From contig CAYSQW010000018.1 of assembly GCA_964433135.1 (NCBI GenBank), positions 1 through 54,490 of the forward strand: DNA of 54,490 nt, in the 5' to 3' direction. Positions within the stretch are counted from its first letter, which is position 1; every line of letters begins with the position of its first letter. Both the position numbers and the translations under genes were made by a program. Positions 32,826 to 41,390 of the stretch are shown one piece after another. The notes beneath the pieces are model-generated. The model worked only from the letters and a program-made list of their open reading frames with translations. It was not told the DNA's origin and searched no databases. The stretch is from CAYSQW01 sp964433135. Lineage in GTDB: Bacteria; Acidobacteriota; Aminicenantia; Aminicenantales; Aminicenantaceae.

Positions 32826-33978
32826 CCGACGGTTCGACGTGATCATCATCGGCGCGGGCAGTGTTGGTGTCCCGGCCGGTTTATCCATGGCGGAGGCCGG
32901 CGTCAAGGTGCTGGTCGTGGATAAGTTTGCAAGCCAGGGCCAGGGATCGAATAAAGCCGCTATCGGCGGCATCCGGGCGACACATTCGGACCCGGCCAAG
33001 ATTCGTCTCTGCAAGCGTTCCCTGGAAATCGCTTCAACCTGGGAAGAGACATACGGACACAATATCGAATGGACAACCGGCGGATATTCATTCGTGGTGT
33101 ATGAGGATGCGCAGGAAAAGGTCCTGAAAGACCTTCTTAAAATACAGAAATCTTACGGATTGAATATCGATTGGTATGATAAGGATGCGTTCCTCGAGAT
33201 TGTCCCGGACATCAAATCCGAAGGCCTGGTGGGCGGAACGTATTCCCCCGAAGACGGCCATTGTTCCACGATTCTTGCCGGCCATGCTTTTTACGATGCG
33301 GCGAAAAATGCGGGTTGTGCTTTCCGGTTCAACGAGAATGTCACCGGCTTGATTGTCGAGGGAAACCGGGTAAGAGGGATCAAAACCGATAAAGGTGAAT
33401 ACGGAGCCGAGGTGGTGATCAACGCCGCCGGACCCTGGGCTCGCGAAGCCGGGAGGATGGCGGGGCTTGACCTGCCCGTGAAACCGGATTCGCATGAAGG
33501 AGGCATCACGGAAGCGGTCGCGGATTTCATGGGCCCTATGGTTGTGGATATTCGGCCTGCTCCCGGGTCTGAGAATTATTATTTTTTTCAACTGCGAAGC
33601 GGACAGGTCGTTTTCTGTATTACACCCCAACCCAGCATATGGGGATTCGACCGCAATGAAACCAGTGAATTTCTTCCCATGGTCGCCCGGCGCATGGTCG
33701 GATTGATGCCGCGGCTCGCCAATCTGCGTGTTCGCAGAACTTGGCGGGGGCTCTATCCCATGACCCCCGACGGCTCACCGCTCGTCGGTTGGGCTCGAGA
33801 AATAAAAGGCTATCTGGTGGCGGCCGGAATGTGCGGGCAGGGCTTCATGCTGGGGCCCGGTCTGGGAGAGCTGCTGGCTCGTATGGTCACCCAAGAAACT
33901 CTTTCCGCGGATGACATGGAAATTCTGGATATCCTTTCCCCTTACCGCGAATTCAAGGGGCAGGAAGCACTGAAATAG
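32818..33978 (+). CDS. FAD-dependent amino-acid dehydrogenase (DAO family, SoxB/HcnC-like)
   Basis: This 386-residue catalytic flavoprotein of the D-amino-acid oxidase/sarcosine oxidase beta family has the FAD motif IIIGAGSVGVPAGLSMAEAG near residue 8. GSNKAAIGGIR follows, then AEVVINAAGPWAREAGRMAG in the middle. The late GWAREIKGYLVAAGMCGQGF and MLGPGLGELLA segments form the second FAD-binding motif. The start has GGAGGGTGAC before it and overlaps the upstream stop. It probably oxidises a secondary amine or imino acid such as proline, hydroxyproline or sarcosine and passes electrons to the fused subunit. The exact substrate is unknown. Confidence 0.88.
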   Translation: MTDRRFDVIIIGAGSVGVPAGLSMAEAGVKVLVVDKFASQGQGSNKAAIGGIRATHSDPAKIRLCKRSLEIASTWEETYGHNIEWTTGGYSFVVYEDAQEKVLKDLLKIQKSYGLNIDWYDKDAFLEIVPDIKSEGLVGGTYSPEDGHCSTILAGHAFYDAAKNAGCAFRFNENVTGLIVEGNRVRGIKTDKGEYGAEVVINAAGPWAREAGRMAGLDLPVKPDSHEGGITEAVADFMGPMVVDIRPAPGSENYYFFQLRSGQVVFCITPQPSIWGFDRNETSEFLPMVARRMVGLMPRLANLRVRRTWRGLYPMTPDGSPLVGWAREIKGYLVAAGMCGQGFMLGPGLGELLARMVTQETLSADDMEILDILSPYREFKGQEALK

Positions 33979-34128
33979 AACGCCGGTCCTTTTCCCGGAT
34001 GACGGCACGCCGAAAAAGGAGAAGCCGCGAAGAGCTTCCGTGCTTGGGGCACGGAATCCTGAAGAGGATCATCTCTTGGAATTCGGGTTCCGAAAAGCGG
34101 AACCGAATCAAGCGGTGAGGTGATGTCA
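33979..34128 (+). other. Leader with tandem hairpins ahead of the ROK kinase gene
   Basis: Consecutive hairpins are possible here: GAAG/CTTC near 34021-34038, TTCCGTGC/GCACGGAA (about 34037-34057), and TTCGGGTTCC/GGAACCGAA (about 34081-34110). A 39-codon, very basic frame (33999-34118) lies across them and ends just before the kinase ribosome-binding site; it lacks its own. The region may be an attenuator-type leader or the terminator zone of the oxidoreductase operon. Confidence 0.35.
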
Positions 34129-35043
34129 ATGGAACCTTATGTGATTGGTATCGACCTGGGTGGAACCAAAGTCGAAGCGTGCCTGCTCGACAAAGAACTC
34201 AGGGTGATGGCGCGGAGGCGGATTCTATCGCAGCCGTCCGAAGGAAGAAACCAGGTGGTTGAAAATATCCTGCGGGTGGTGAAAGAAACGGCGCAGGGAA
34301 AAACATATGCCGCAGTGGGGATCGGGACACCGGGAACTTACAATGCGGATGAAGACCGTCTTTACGGGGCTCCGCACACCCCCCTTTATGAAGAGCCGGG
34401 GTTGATAGGAGATCTACGCTTGAAGCTGGACGTCCCGGTGGTGGTGGAGAATGACGCCAATTGTCTGGCTTTGGCTGAATTTTATGCAAGCTGCAAAGGG
34501 AAGTATGGTTTTGTTCTGGCCGTTATACTGGGAACCGGCGTGGGCGGGGGATTGATATTGGACAATCGGCTGTATCGGGGGGCTAAAGGCGGAGCCGGCG
34601 AAATCGGCCATACGATCGTGGAGTTGAACGGCCGGCAATGTCAATGCGGTCGGCGAGGATGCGCCGAGGCGTATCTTTCAGGCCCGAGTCTGAGCCGAAG
34701 ATATCGGGAACAAAGCGGCCGAACCGCGGATGCCGAAGAGATCTATCGGCGTTTCCTGGCCGGAGAATCTTCCGCCGTGCGTCTGCTTGAAGAGACCTGC
34801 GTCATCATGGCTGATTTCTTTGCTGATGCCGTCAATGCCCTGGATCTGGAAGCCGTCATTTTGGGGGGGGGCGTGTCCAACATCCCTTTATGGGTGGAAC
34901 GGGTGCCCCCCATGATGCGGAAGCGTCTGTTCGGTGTTCCCCGTCCGCATATCCCGCTGCTCCCCGCCAGACTCGGTGATTCCGCCGGTGTTTTCGGCGC
35001 GGCTTACCTGGGATTGCGTGAATTGGGATTGATGGATTTTTGA
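34129..35043 (+). CDS. ROK family sugar kinase
   Basis: This 304-residue cytoplasmic kinase of the ROK family has IGIDLGGTKVEACLLD at the start (phosphate loop) and GIGTPGTYN near residue 65. VENDANCLALAE carries the catalytic Asp. GTGVGGGLILDNRLYRGA follows, as does the zinc-binding signature CQCGRRGCAEAYLSG (about 165-179). There is no N-terminal helix-turn-helix, so it is a kinase rather than a repressor. The likely substrate is glucose, fructose or an amino sugar. I chose this ATG because GAGGTGAT precedes it by five bases. Its end overlaps the convergent membrane-protein gene by 40 bases. Confidence 0.88.
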   Translation: MEPYVIGIDLGGTKVEACLLDKELRVMARRRILSQPSEGRNQVVENILRVVKETAQGKTYAAVGIGTPGTYNADEDRLYGAPHTPLYEEPGLIGDLRLKLDVPVVVENDANCLALAEFYASCKGKYGFVLAVILGTGVGGGLILDNRLYRGAKGGAGEIGHTIVELNGRQCQCGRRGCAEAYLSGPSLSRRYREQSGRTADAEEIYRRFLAGESSAVRLLEETCVIMADFFADAVNALDLEAVILGGGVSNIPLWVERVPPMMRKRLFGVPRPHIPLLPARLGDSAGVFGAAYLGLRELGLMDF

Positions 35044-37550
35044 GATGTTCCGGGTTCCAGCCGGACGTCCAACGTGACAAACAAGCCGAGATCCCTCCTG
35101 TCGGAGCTGCCCGGATCCGACTGCGCGGGGATGTAGCTGCTGGTCTCCTGGATGGATAAAGCGTACAAAAAACCTCCTTTCCAGGGAAATCCCACGGGGG
35201 ATTCAAATGACTCTGAAAAGGCCGTACTGCGTGCGGGGCGGGAGATGACGTGCCGTTTAGGTCCGACCCGGAGAATCGTCGCTCCTGAAATAGGACTGGT
35301 CCCGTCAACCGTGAGACGGCTGATCCTTCCCGGCACCGACAGCAAGATATCGGTTCTGCGGTTCCCTCGCGTCCAGAATCCATCTCCCTCCCTGCCGTAG
35401 TGATGGCCGTCCTGAAAATAGAGGGTGTAATCCTGGGTTTCAAAATAAGTTCCGTCCTTGGCGTTTATATCGAAAGCGACATAGCTCAGAATGAGGCAGG
35501 AAACCAGAAACACGGAGAAGAGGGATCCCCGCATGCGATGCGGATTGTCTTTCGTCTCTTTCCGGGACCCGCCGGAGACGAGCAGCCATGTAAGCACGGC
35601 CGTCAGGACCAGAGCGAGAACCGGAGGCAGCCAGCGAATCGGACCGGGGCCGGAAAAGGAAGGCACCCAGGAAGTGAAATCAAACAAGGGGGTGCTGATT
35701 TCTCTCAACAGATGACTGGTTTCGCCTTCATTTGATGTGTAGAAGGATAAATGCTCATGATAAAGCCAAGTGGGATTCCATATCAAGACGAGGGAGGCGG
35801 CGAATGCCGCCAGGATAGTGAGCCGGGATAGGAAGCGGCCTGCGGGCCGTTGGGGTTCACTGAGGGTGGCCGCCGCAAAAACAGCCGGGATCCAGACGAC
35901 CGGGAGCAGTGTTCTGGCCGGAGGGCAGTAACCTCCCCAATAGTAGCCCATGGCAAAGAATATCCATACGGGGAGGAGCAGACCCAGAAGCTTGAAGGTC
36001 GTTCCCCGAGATCGACGTCCCAGAAGGATCAACCCCGGAATGAACAACAGGTAAAAAAGGGAATACGGAAAAAGCCCTGCGCGCTGATCGATCAGATAAC
36101 CGGAACCGCAGCGAAGAAATTCCCAGAAATTCATATGAAAGAACGGGTTGATGGAAGCACCGGAGGCCGGATCCGCTCCGGTGTAGAGAGAGGAAGGGCG
36201 AAAATTTCCGTACAGATTCCAAAGGAAAAATAAAAAACCTCCCCCCGAAAGCATGGAGGGAACAAGCAGACCCCCAAATTTTGATAGCATGCCGCTGCGT
36301 CGGGAATAGAGGGCGTACAGGCAAAGAGCGGCGGCGGCTGCGGCCGGAACGGCATATTTAATGCCCAGCCAGGGCAGGAAAGCGATTCCCATTCCTGAGC
36401 AGAGGACAGCGGCAAAGCTCGGGTTTTTTGAGACGATGACCGACTTGAAAACGTACAGCAAAATGATTGCGGCCGGGATTTCGGGATAGATGAGGCCTGA
36501 ATAGAACAGGACGGGAGACGTGAAGGAGAATACGGCCCAAGCGGCCCAGGCGATTCGCCGATCGGAAATCAAGTCCTCGACGAGACGAAAAAACGCCAGG
36601 CCGAGCAGCGCGGTCAAAAGGGCCATGAAAGACCTTACGGTGAAAATAAAAACGTTTCTGGCGCCTTCGGCATCGCCGGTTCGGGACATCCATGCATCAT
36701 GCAGAATGTTTCCGAGCACATAATGAGGGATGAGCAGGCAGGCGAGACCGGGAGCGTGTCGGGAATACCGGAATGTACCGCCCCTTTTTCCGAAGGGAGC
36801 GTGCGGATCCAGATCTCCGGGGTAGAATTTTCGGTTGTCTTGGTCGCGATAATTGTCAAAAAGGTTGATATCGCCGTCCGTCACGATGCTGTGAGTGATG
36901 AGCAGGTAATGAGGTTCATCTCCGGTAAAAGGCTGGCGGGGGGCGGCCACTCCCGTCAATAAACAGATGTAGATCGCGTAGGCGGAGCCGAAGATGATCC
37001 AGAAGGTTCGCCGCGGATGGGTGTCTTCCGGGGCTATGGATGGGAGCACGTGCAATGTCGGAGCGGAGCTGTTTCTCGCCGCCTTGAGCGCGAGGCGGGT
37101 CGTCAGGAATATCGTTCCTCCTGCCGCCAGGAGGGCCGGGAAAGGTCTCAGGTCTCTCAAAAAAACGATGTTTTCCAATAGCTCCACATTGAGCAGCAGA
37201 AGTGGGCTGAAACTCATGATAAGGGATCGGATCCAGGGACCCGGTTTCCCATCCGATCTCTTGGATAGAATTTCCGATATTTTTGACAGCATCCGTTCGA
37301 ACAGCAGGGCCGTGATCAACCAGAGGATCGCTATCCGCATAATCGAGGGGTCTTCCCCTCCCGGGAAACGAGGATCCAGGTAAAGTGCCGCGGACAGAGT
37401 TTCCAGGAAAAACAGCAGGAACGGCACAATTCTTTTGACTTCGGGATTTTTAAAGATCATACCGGATGTTACTGCGTTTCTTTCAGCCGATTCGATATAT
37501 GATCCCAAAATATCACAATTATCATCAAATGAAAACCGGGGCTTCATCAT
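35004..37550 (-). CDS. Large polytopic membrane protein, GT-C glycosyltransferase-like
   Basis: This 848-residue protein has more than ten hydrophobic segments across residues 40-690 and a polar C-terminal domain of about 150 residues, probably extracytoplasmic. After the fifth or so helix it has TGDEPHYLLITHSIVTDGDI (about 208-227). The Asp-Glu pair in the loop after a helix is typical of GT-C glycosyltransferases such as the ArnT/PMT group, which move sugars from lipid carriers. Other GT-C landmarks are not clear, so the enzyme class is tentative. It is transcribed divergently from the sensor kinase gene. A GGTGA ribosome-binding site precedes the chosen ATG. Confidence 0.65.
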   Translation of the reverse strand: MMKPRFSFDDNCDILGSYIESAERNAVTSGMIFKNPEVKRIVPFLLFFLETLSAALYLDPRFPGGEDPSIMRIAILWLITALLFERMLSKISEILSKRSDGKPGPWIRSLIMSFSPLLLLNVELLENIVFLRDLRPFPALLAAGGTIFLTTRLALKAARNSSAPTLHVLPSIAPEDTHPRRTFWIIFGSAYAIYICLLTGVAAPRQPFTGDEPHYLLITHSIVTDGDINLFDNYRDQDNRKFYPGDLDPHAPFGKRGGTFRYSRHAPGLACLLIPHYVLGNILHDAWMSRTGDAEGARNVFIFTVRSFMALLTALLGLAFFRLVEDLISDRRIAWAAWAVFSFTSPVLFYSGLIYPEIPAAIILLYVFKSVIVSKNPSFAAVLCSGMGIAFLPWLGIKYAVPAAAAAALCLYALYSRRSGMLSKFGGLLVPSMLSGGGFLFFLWNLYGNFRPSSLYTGADPASGASINPFFHMNFWEFLRCGSGYLIDQRAGLFPYSLFYLLFIPGLILLGRRSRGTTFKLLGLLLPVWIFFAMGYYWGGYCPPARTLLPVVWIPAVFAAATLSEPQRPAGRFLSRLTILAAFAASLVLIWNPTWLYHEHLSFYTSNEGETSHLLREISTPLFDFTSWVPSFSGPGPIRWLPPVLALVLTAVLTWLLVSGGSRKETKDNPHRMRGSLFSVFLVSCLILSYVAFDINAKDGTYFETQDYTLYFQDGHHYGREGDGFWTRGNRRTDILLSVPGRISRLTVDGTSPISGATILRVGPKRHVISRPARSTAFSESFESPVGFPWKGGFLYALSIQETSSYIPAQSDPGSSDRRDLGLFVTLDVRLEPGTSQKSINPNSRNPR

Positions 37551-37627
37551 ATCTTTTTCGTCACCATCAAAAGGAGACGCTCGTCATCTTTAGGGAAAAG
37601 GCCGTAAAGCCGGTATGTGGGAAGAGC

Positions 37628-37657
37628 TTGAAAAAATAATGTTTTAAAGAGTATAGT
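37628..37657 (+). promoter_or_regulatory. Sigma-70-like promoter of the two-component operon
   Basis: TTGAAA and TATAGT are 18 bases apart. The transcript would begin about 18 bases before the sensor kinase start. The same AT-rich block contains TATACT on the opposite strand for the divergent membrane-protein gene. Confidence 0.45.
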
Positions 37658-37681
37658 ATAGGGTCTTTAAATGATATCAGG

Positions 37682-39862
37682 ATGCTGAAACTGAAAAATG
37701 TAAGGACCGCCGGGTATTACCTGCTCATCCTTTTCGTCAATTTTTGGCTGATATTTCAATCCGTATCCATCGGCGCGGATTTTTTTTTCGCCGCGAAAAA
37801 CATCACGATTTCACGTCTCTCCGAAAGAGCGGACAGGGTTATGGTCTGTGACTTGGATGGGGATGCCAGAGAAGAAATCATTTCCAGCAGCATCCAATAT
37901 CAGTCCATCCCCTACAATAATATTGTCAAATGTTTTTCCCCCTTTGATCCCAAAGGCGACATGCGTTTCGGTTATTTCTGGGAAAACCTGGTGCCGCAGA
38001 ATGAAAAGTTCTTCCAGCCTCAGGATGTCGATCAGGATGGGATCATTGATATCCCGGTTTTACGGCTCTCGGAACACGAAGTTCTTCTGAAGCTTTTGGC
38101 GGTTAACGGGAAGCTTTCCAAAACGCTGTCGTTTTCTTCTCCTACGGTTTCCGCCCGTCTGGGAACCGAGATTACCCAAGCGGCGTTTGAAGACATCAAT
38201 GGAGATGGGATCCATGAAATGATCCTTGTTCTCTACACCGGATGGAACAAACTTCCCCGAGGTGTGATCGCCTATAATATTCTCTCGGGCCGGAAATTGT
38301 GGGAATACAACTGCGGGTGCTCGCCGCTGAGGATAGAAATCCTGGATATTGACGGGGATGGTTGCCGGGAAACCATTATCAGCGGCTGGGGATCGCATAA
38401 TAATGTGTCCGCCAACGGTACGGACGACGATCATTCCTATCTGATCGTTCTTGATTGCAGGGGCAAGGAAATATGGAAAAAGAGTTACGGAGGGTATTAT
38501 ACGAAGCTTTTTTTTGAAATAGCGGATATCGATCAGGATGATGAATTGGAAATCATCACCGTTAAATCCTGCCACCGGGAGATCGATCCCGAACCCACGA
38601 CCATCAGAACCATCGACGCCCTTTCCGGCAGGACCGAAAAATACTTTTACCAGAAGGATATATCTTTTACCCGGGGACATCTATTTCCGTCAGGATTTCC
38701 GGAAAACAAGGGGGTCGTTGTCGGCGATTCGAAAGGCAACATAACGGTATTCGATCGGGATCTCAATAAGATGAAGGAGATAAAGCTGGAAGCCCCTTCA
38801 GAAATATATTTTGTCGGGAGCTTGGGAGGGGATGAAAACAGTACGTTTATTTTTGTCCGTTCCGGATTTATTAATTTTCATGTTCTCGATCACAAACTCA
38901 GAGAGCGATTCAAATTCAATTTCAAGGAATTCCGCAGCCTGGAAGAAGCCGCCTATTTCCCGATCGAAGATTACAAAGACGTGGGCGGTATCCTGAATGC
39001 CGACAGTCTCTACCTGATAAGAAGGGAACAGGTGACGGCTTTTTCCCTGGTCCGGTTGCTATCCCAATCGGGCCTGGCAATGTATTTGCTCCTTCTTTTC
39101 ATGTTTAATTATCTGATCTATGCCGTGGAAACGAGAAAAAAGGCTCCTTTGATGGGGGGCGCCGGATTTCGTCAGGACTGGCCTGAGTTTGCCCAAGAGA
39201 TCGCCCATCATATGAAAACCCCCTTGTTCACGATCCAGTTGGAAGCCGAAAAAATGAATTCGATTTTAGAGGATCGGGAAACGGCGTCGAATGAACCGGA
39301 TCTTCGGGATGTTCCTATTTCGATTATGGATGACATCAATCGGCTCAAACAGATGAACCGGGCTCTCATGAAGATTATGGAAGTCAAGCCGCTTTCCGCC
39401 AAGGAGATTGATCTCAATCAGTTGATAAAGGAAATCGCCGAGCGTTATGAGCAGCTTCTGCAGAACCGGATCGAGTTTGACTTCGAACTCGATCCGGAAT
39501 CAACCCGCATTTCTCTGGATCGAGATCAGATGAATGAAGCTCTTTCCAATATCATCGAGAATTCCATTGATGTCCTGCCCGAAGGGGGGCGGATCCGGAT
39601 CGTCACCACCGTCGTCTATTCTCCCGTCACCAGGAGACGGAAGCGGATCGAACTGGAGATCGAAGACACGGGAGAAGGGATCCCCGCCGAGAAAATCGAT
39701 GAGATCTTCAAACCGTATTACACCTCAAAAGAGGATGGAGTGGGCATCGGGCTTTCGATAGCCAAACGTATCATCGAAGGGCATGGAGGTAAGATCCAGG
39801 TCCAGAGCAAAGTAGGGGTGGGGACAAGATTCGCGATATCGCTTCCGGTATCGGGAAAATAG
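37682..39862 (+). CDS. Sensor histidine kinase with external FG-GAP/VCBS propeller
   Basis: This 726-residue membrane kinase has a transmembrane helix at 11-29. Residues 40-455 form an extracytoplasmic sensor with five calcium-type Asp loops (DLDGDAREE 57, DVDQDGIID 115, DINGDGIHE 171, DIDGDGCRE 222, DIDQDDELE 282), as in FG-GAP/VCBS propellers. A second helix lies at 464-481. The kinase core has the H-box AHHMKTPL (phospho-His about 509). The N-box is NEALSNIIENSIDVLPEGG, and EDTGEGIP and GVGIGLSIAK complete the ATPase domain. Its stop lies 12 bases before the start of the sigma-54 activator, its obvious partner. The signal sensed is unknown; a carbohydrate or surface ligand is plausible for this fold. 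Confidence 0.92.
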   Translation: MLKLKNVRTAGYYLLILFVNFWLIFQSVSIGADFFFAAKNITISRLSERADRVMVCDLDGDAREEIISSSIQYQSIPYNNIVKCFSPFDPKGDMRFGYFWENLVPQNEKFFQPQDVDQDGIIDIPVLRLSEHEVLLKLLAVNGKLSKTLSFSSPTVSARLGTEITQAAFEDINGDGIHEMILVLYTGWNKLPRGVIAYNILSGRKLWEYNCGCSPLRIEILDIDGDGCRETIISGWGSHNNVSANGTDDDHSYLIVLDCRGKEIWKKSYGGYYTKLFFEIADIDQDDELEIITVKSCHREIDPEPTTIRTIDALSGRTEKYFYQKDISFTRGHLFPSGFPENKGVVVGDSKGNITVFDRDLNKMKEIKLEAPSEIYFVGSLGGDENSTFIFVRSGFINFHVLDHKLRERFKFNFKEFRSLEEAAYFPIEDYKDVGGILNADSLYLIRREQVTAFSLVRLLSQSGLAMYLLLLFMFNYLIYAVETRKKAPLMGGAGFRQDWPEFAQEIAHHMKTPLFTIQLEAEKMNSILEDRETASNEPDLRDVPISIMDDINRLKQMNRALMKIMEVKPLSAKEIDLNQLIKEIAERYEQLLQNRIEFDFELDPESTRISLDRDQMNEALSNIIENSIDVLPEGGRIRIVTTVVYSPVTRRRKRIELEIEDTGEGIPAEKIDEIFKPYYTSKEDGVGIGLSIAKRIIEGHGGKIQVQSKVGVGTRFAISLPVSGK

Positions 39863-39874
39863 GACGTGGTGGAA

Positions 39875-41258
39875 ATGAAAAAGGGACGAATCCTTCTTAT
39901 CGACGATGAAGTGAAAATTCTGCTGGCTCTGAGCGGTATCCTGAAAGATCACGGTTTCGATGTCCTTACCACGAGCGATGGAGGCAGAGCGGCTGAAATC
40001 ACAGAGGAAAACGAGGTGGATGTCGTCCTGCTTGATCTGGTGATGCCTTCGCTCGATGGAATGGATGTGTTGAAATCCATCGTTGAAAGGAAACCCTCCG
40101 TCCCCGTGATCATGCNNNNNNNNNNATGCCAGCATTCAGAAGGCCGTTGATTCCATCAAGTTGGGAGCCTTCGATTTTCTGGAGAAGCCGGTGGAATCCA
40201 ATAAAATATTGATCACCATCGAAAACGCCTTGGAAAAAACGCGGCTTGTCCGGGAACGGTCCAATTTGCTTCAGGATGCCTTGAAACGGTACAGAATGGT
40301 GGGTGTTTCCACCGCGCTTAAAGAGATCTTTCGGCTGATTGAAAGGATTGCCGAATCCGACTCCCGTATCCTTATCACGGGGGAAAGCGGTGTGGGGAAG
40401 GAATTGATCGCTCGTGCCATTCATTTGCGAAGCCTTCGAGGGGGAGGACCTTTTCTGGCCGTCAACTGTGCCGCCATTCCTGAAACGCTGATCGAATCGG
40501 AATTGTTCGGATACGAGAAAGGAGCGTTCACAGGGGCGGACCGGAAGAAAAAAGGGAAATTCGAACAAGCCTCCGGAGGGACGATATTCCTGGATGAAAT
40601 CGGGGATATGAGCTTGAACGTTCAGGCAAAAGTCCTTCGAGCCATAGAGGAAGGAGAGATCCAGCGCGTGGGGGGGAAGGAGGCGGTTTCCATTGATGCC
40701 CGGATATTGGCCGCTTCCAACAAAGATTTGAAACAACTCGTGAGGGACAAACAGTTCCGGGATGATCTCTTTTTTCGTCTGAGTGTAATCGATATTTTTG
40801 TTCCATCCCTCCATGAGCGGAAGGAAGACATTCCGATTCTTATCGAGTATTTCATGCAGGGATTGAGCGATGAAAAAAAATGTTCCCCTCCTCATCTGAC
40901 TTCCGCGGCGCGGGCTGCGTTGATCGATTATTCCTGGCCTGGAAATGTGCGGGAGCTGAGGAATTTCATTGAAAAGATCATTGTCCTTTTTCCGGATGAA
41001 ACCGTTTCCGCTGAAAAAATGATCCGTCTGCTTAAGCTTTCTTCCTTGGATGATACCGAGGTCGGTAAACCGTTGACTTTGGCTGAAGCCCGGAAAAAAG
41101 CGGAGAAACAGCTGCTGAAGGCACGGTTGATTGCCAATGAATGGAAATATGACGCCACCGCCCAGGACCTGGGAATATCCCGAGCCACCCTTTTCAATAA
41201 GTTGAAGGAATTCGGAATAAAGTCTAAATATTTAGATTATCCCCATAAAACCGTCTAA
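39875..41258 (+). CDS. NtrC-family sigma-54-dependent response regulator (interrupted by assembly gap)
   Basis: The receiver domain begins RILLIDDEVKILLAL and has its phospho-Asp in VVLLDLVMP. It is broken by ten N, then resumes one frame over with ASIQKAVDSIKLGAFDFLEKP. The AAA+ domain follows: GESGVGKELIARAIH (Walker A), GYEKGAFTGADRKK (the GAFTGA sigma-54 loop), GGTIFLDEIGDM (Walker B) and a GNVRELRNF segment. A Fis-type helix-turn-helix (TAQDLGISRATLFNKLKEFG) ends the chain. A nine-base gap instead of ten would restore one frame with the expected PVIM-(Leu)-Thr-Ala-His-ASI, so the gene is probably intact. I prefer this ATG; a GTG nine bases upstream is possible. Confidence 0.9.
40116..40125. 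other. Assembly gap (10 N) inside the response regulator gene
   Basis: Ten N separate two parts of one receiver domain. The flanks are in different frames if the gap is taken as ten bases and in the same frame if it is nine (or 12). It is a scaffolding placeholder rather than a biological frameshift. Confidence 0.9.
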
Positions 41259-41280
41259 TTTATTAGACGGTTTTATGGGG
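41241..41280. repeat. Perfect 18-bp inverted repeat spanning the response regulator stop codon
   Basis: CCCCATAAAACCGTCTAA is followed by TTTA and then its exact reverse complement. The last five sense codons and the stop codon of the response regulator lie within the left arm. No T-run follows directly, but an overlapping smaller hairpin (GGGG, GCGATA, CCCC) is followed by TTTT at 41290. It may be a terminator. Alternatively it is an enhancer-binding dyad, because it sits about 95-135 bases upstream of a perfect sigma-54 promoter. Confidence 0.75.
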
Positions 41281-41374
41281 GCGATACCCCTTTTCCGTCT
41301 TGTGCATTGAAAATATCTCTTGAAAACCCATAAAAAGAGCCTGGAAATATGATTTCTGAAGGATATTCAAGATT

Positions 41375-41390
41375 TGGCATATTTATTGCT
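41375..41390 (+). promoter_or_regulatory. Sigma-54 (-24/-12) promoter, perfect consensus match
   Basis: TGGCATATTTATTGCT fits TGGCAYRNNNNTTGCW at every fixed position with correct GG-to-GC spacing. Transcription would start near 41401 and run toward the cold-shock gene. The palindrome GTGACACTTGTCAC lies at 41415-41428, within the first transcribed bases. The sigma-54 activator gene ends only 117 bases upstream, so self-linked regulation is likely. Confidence 0.7.

Noticed and set aside
39866..40150. Truncated response regulator as a pseudogene or stand-alone receiver
   Set aside because: The early stop depends on counting the ten N as real bases; the downstream half continues the same receiver domain in the adjacent frame.
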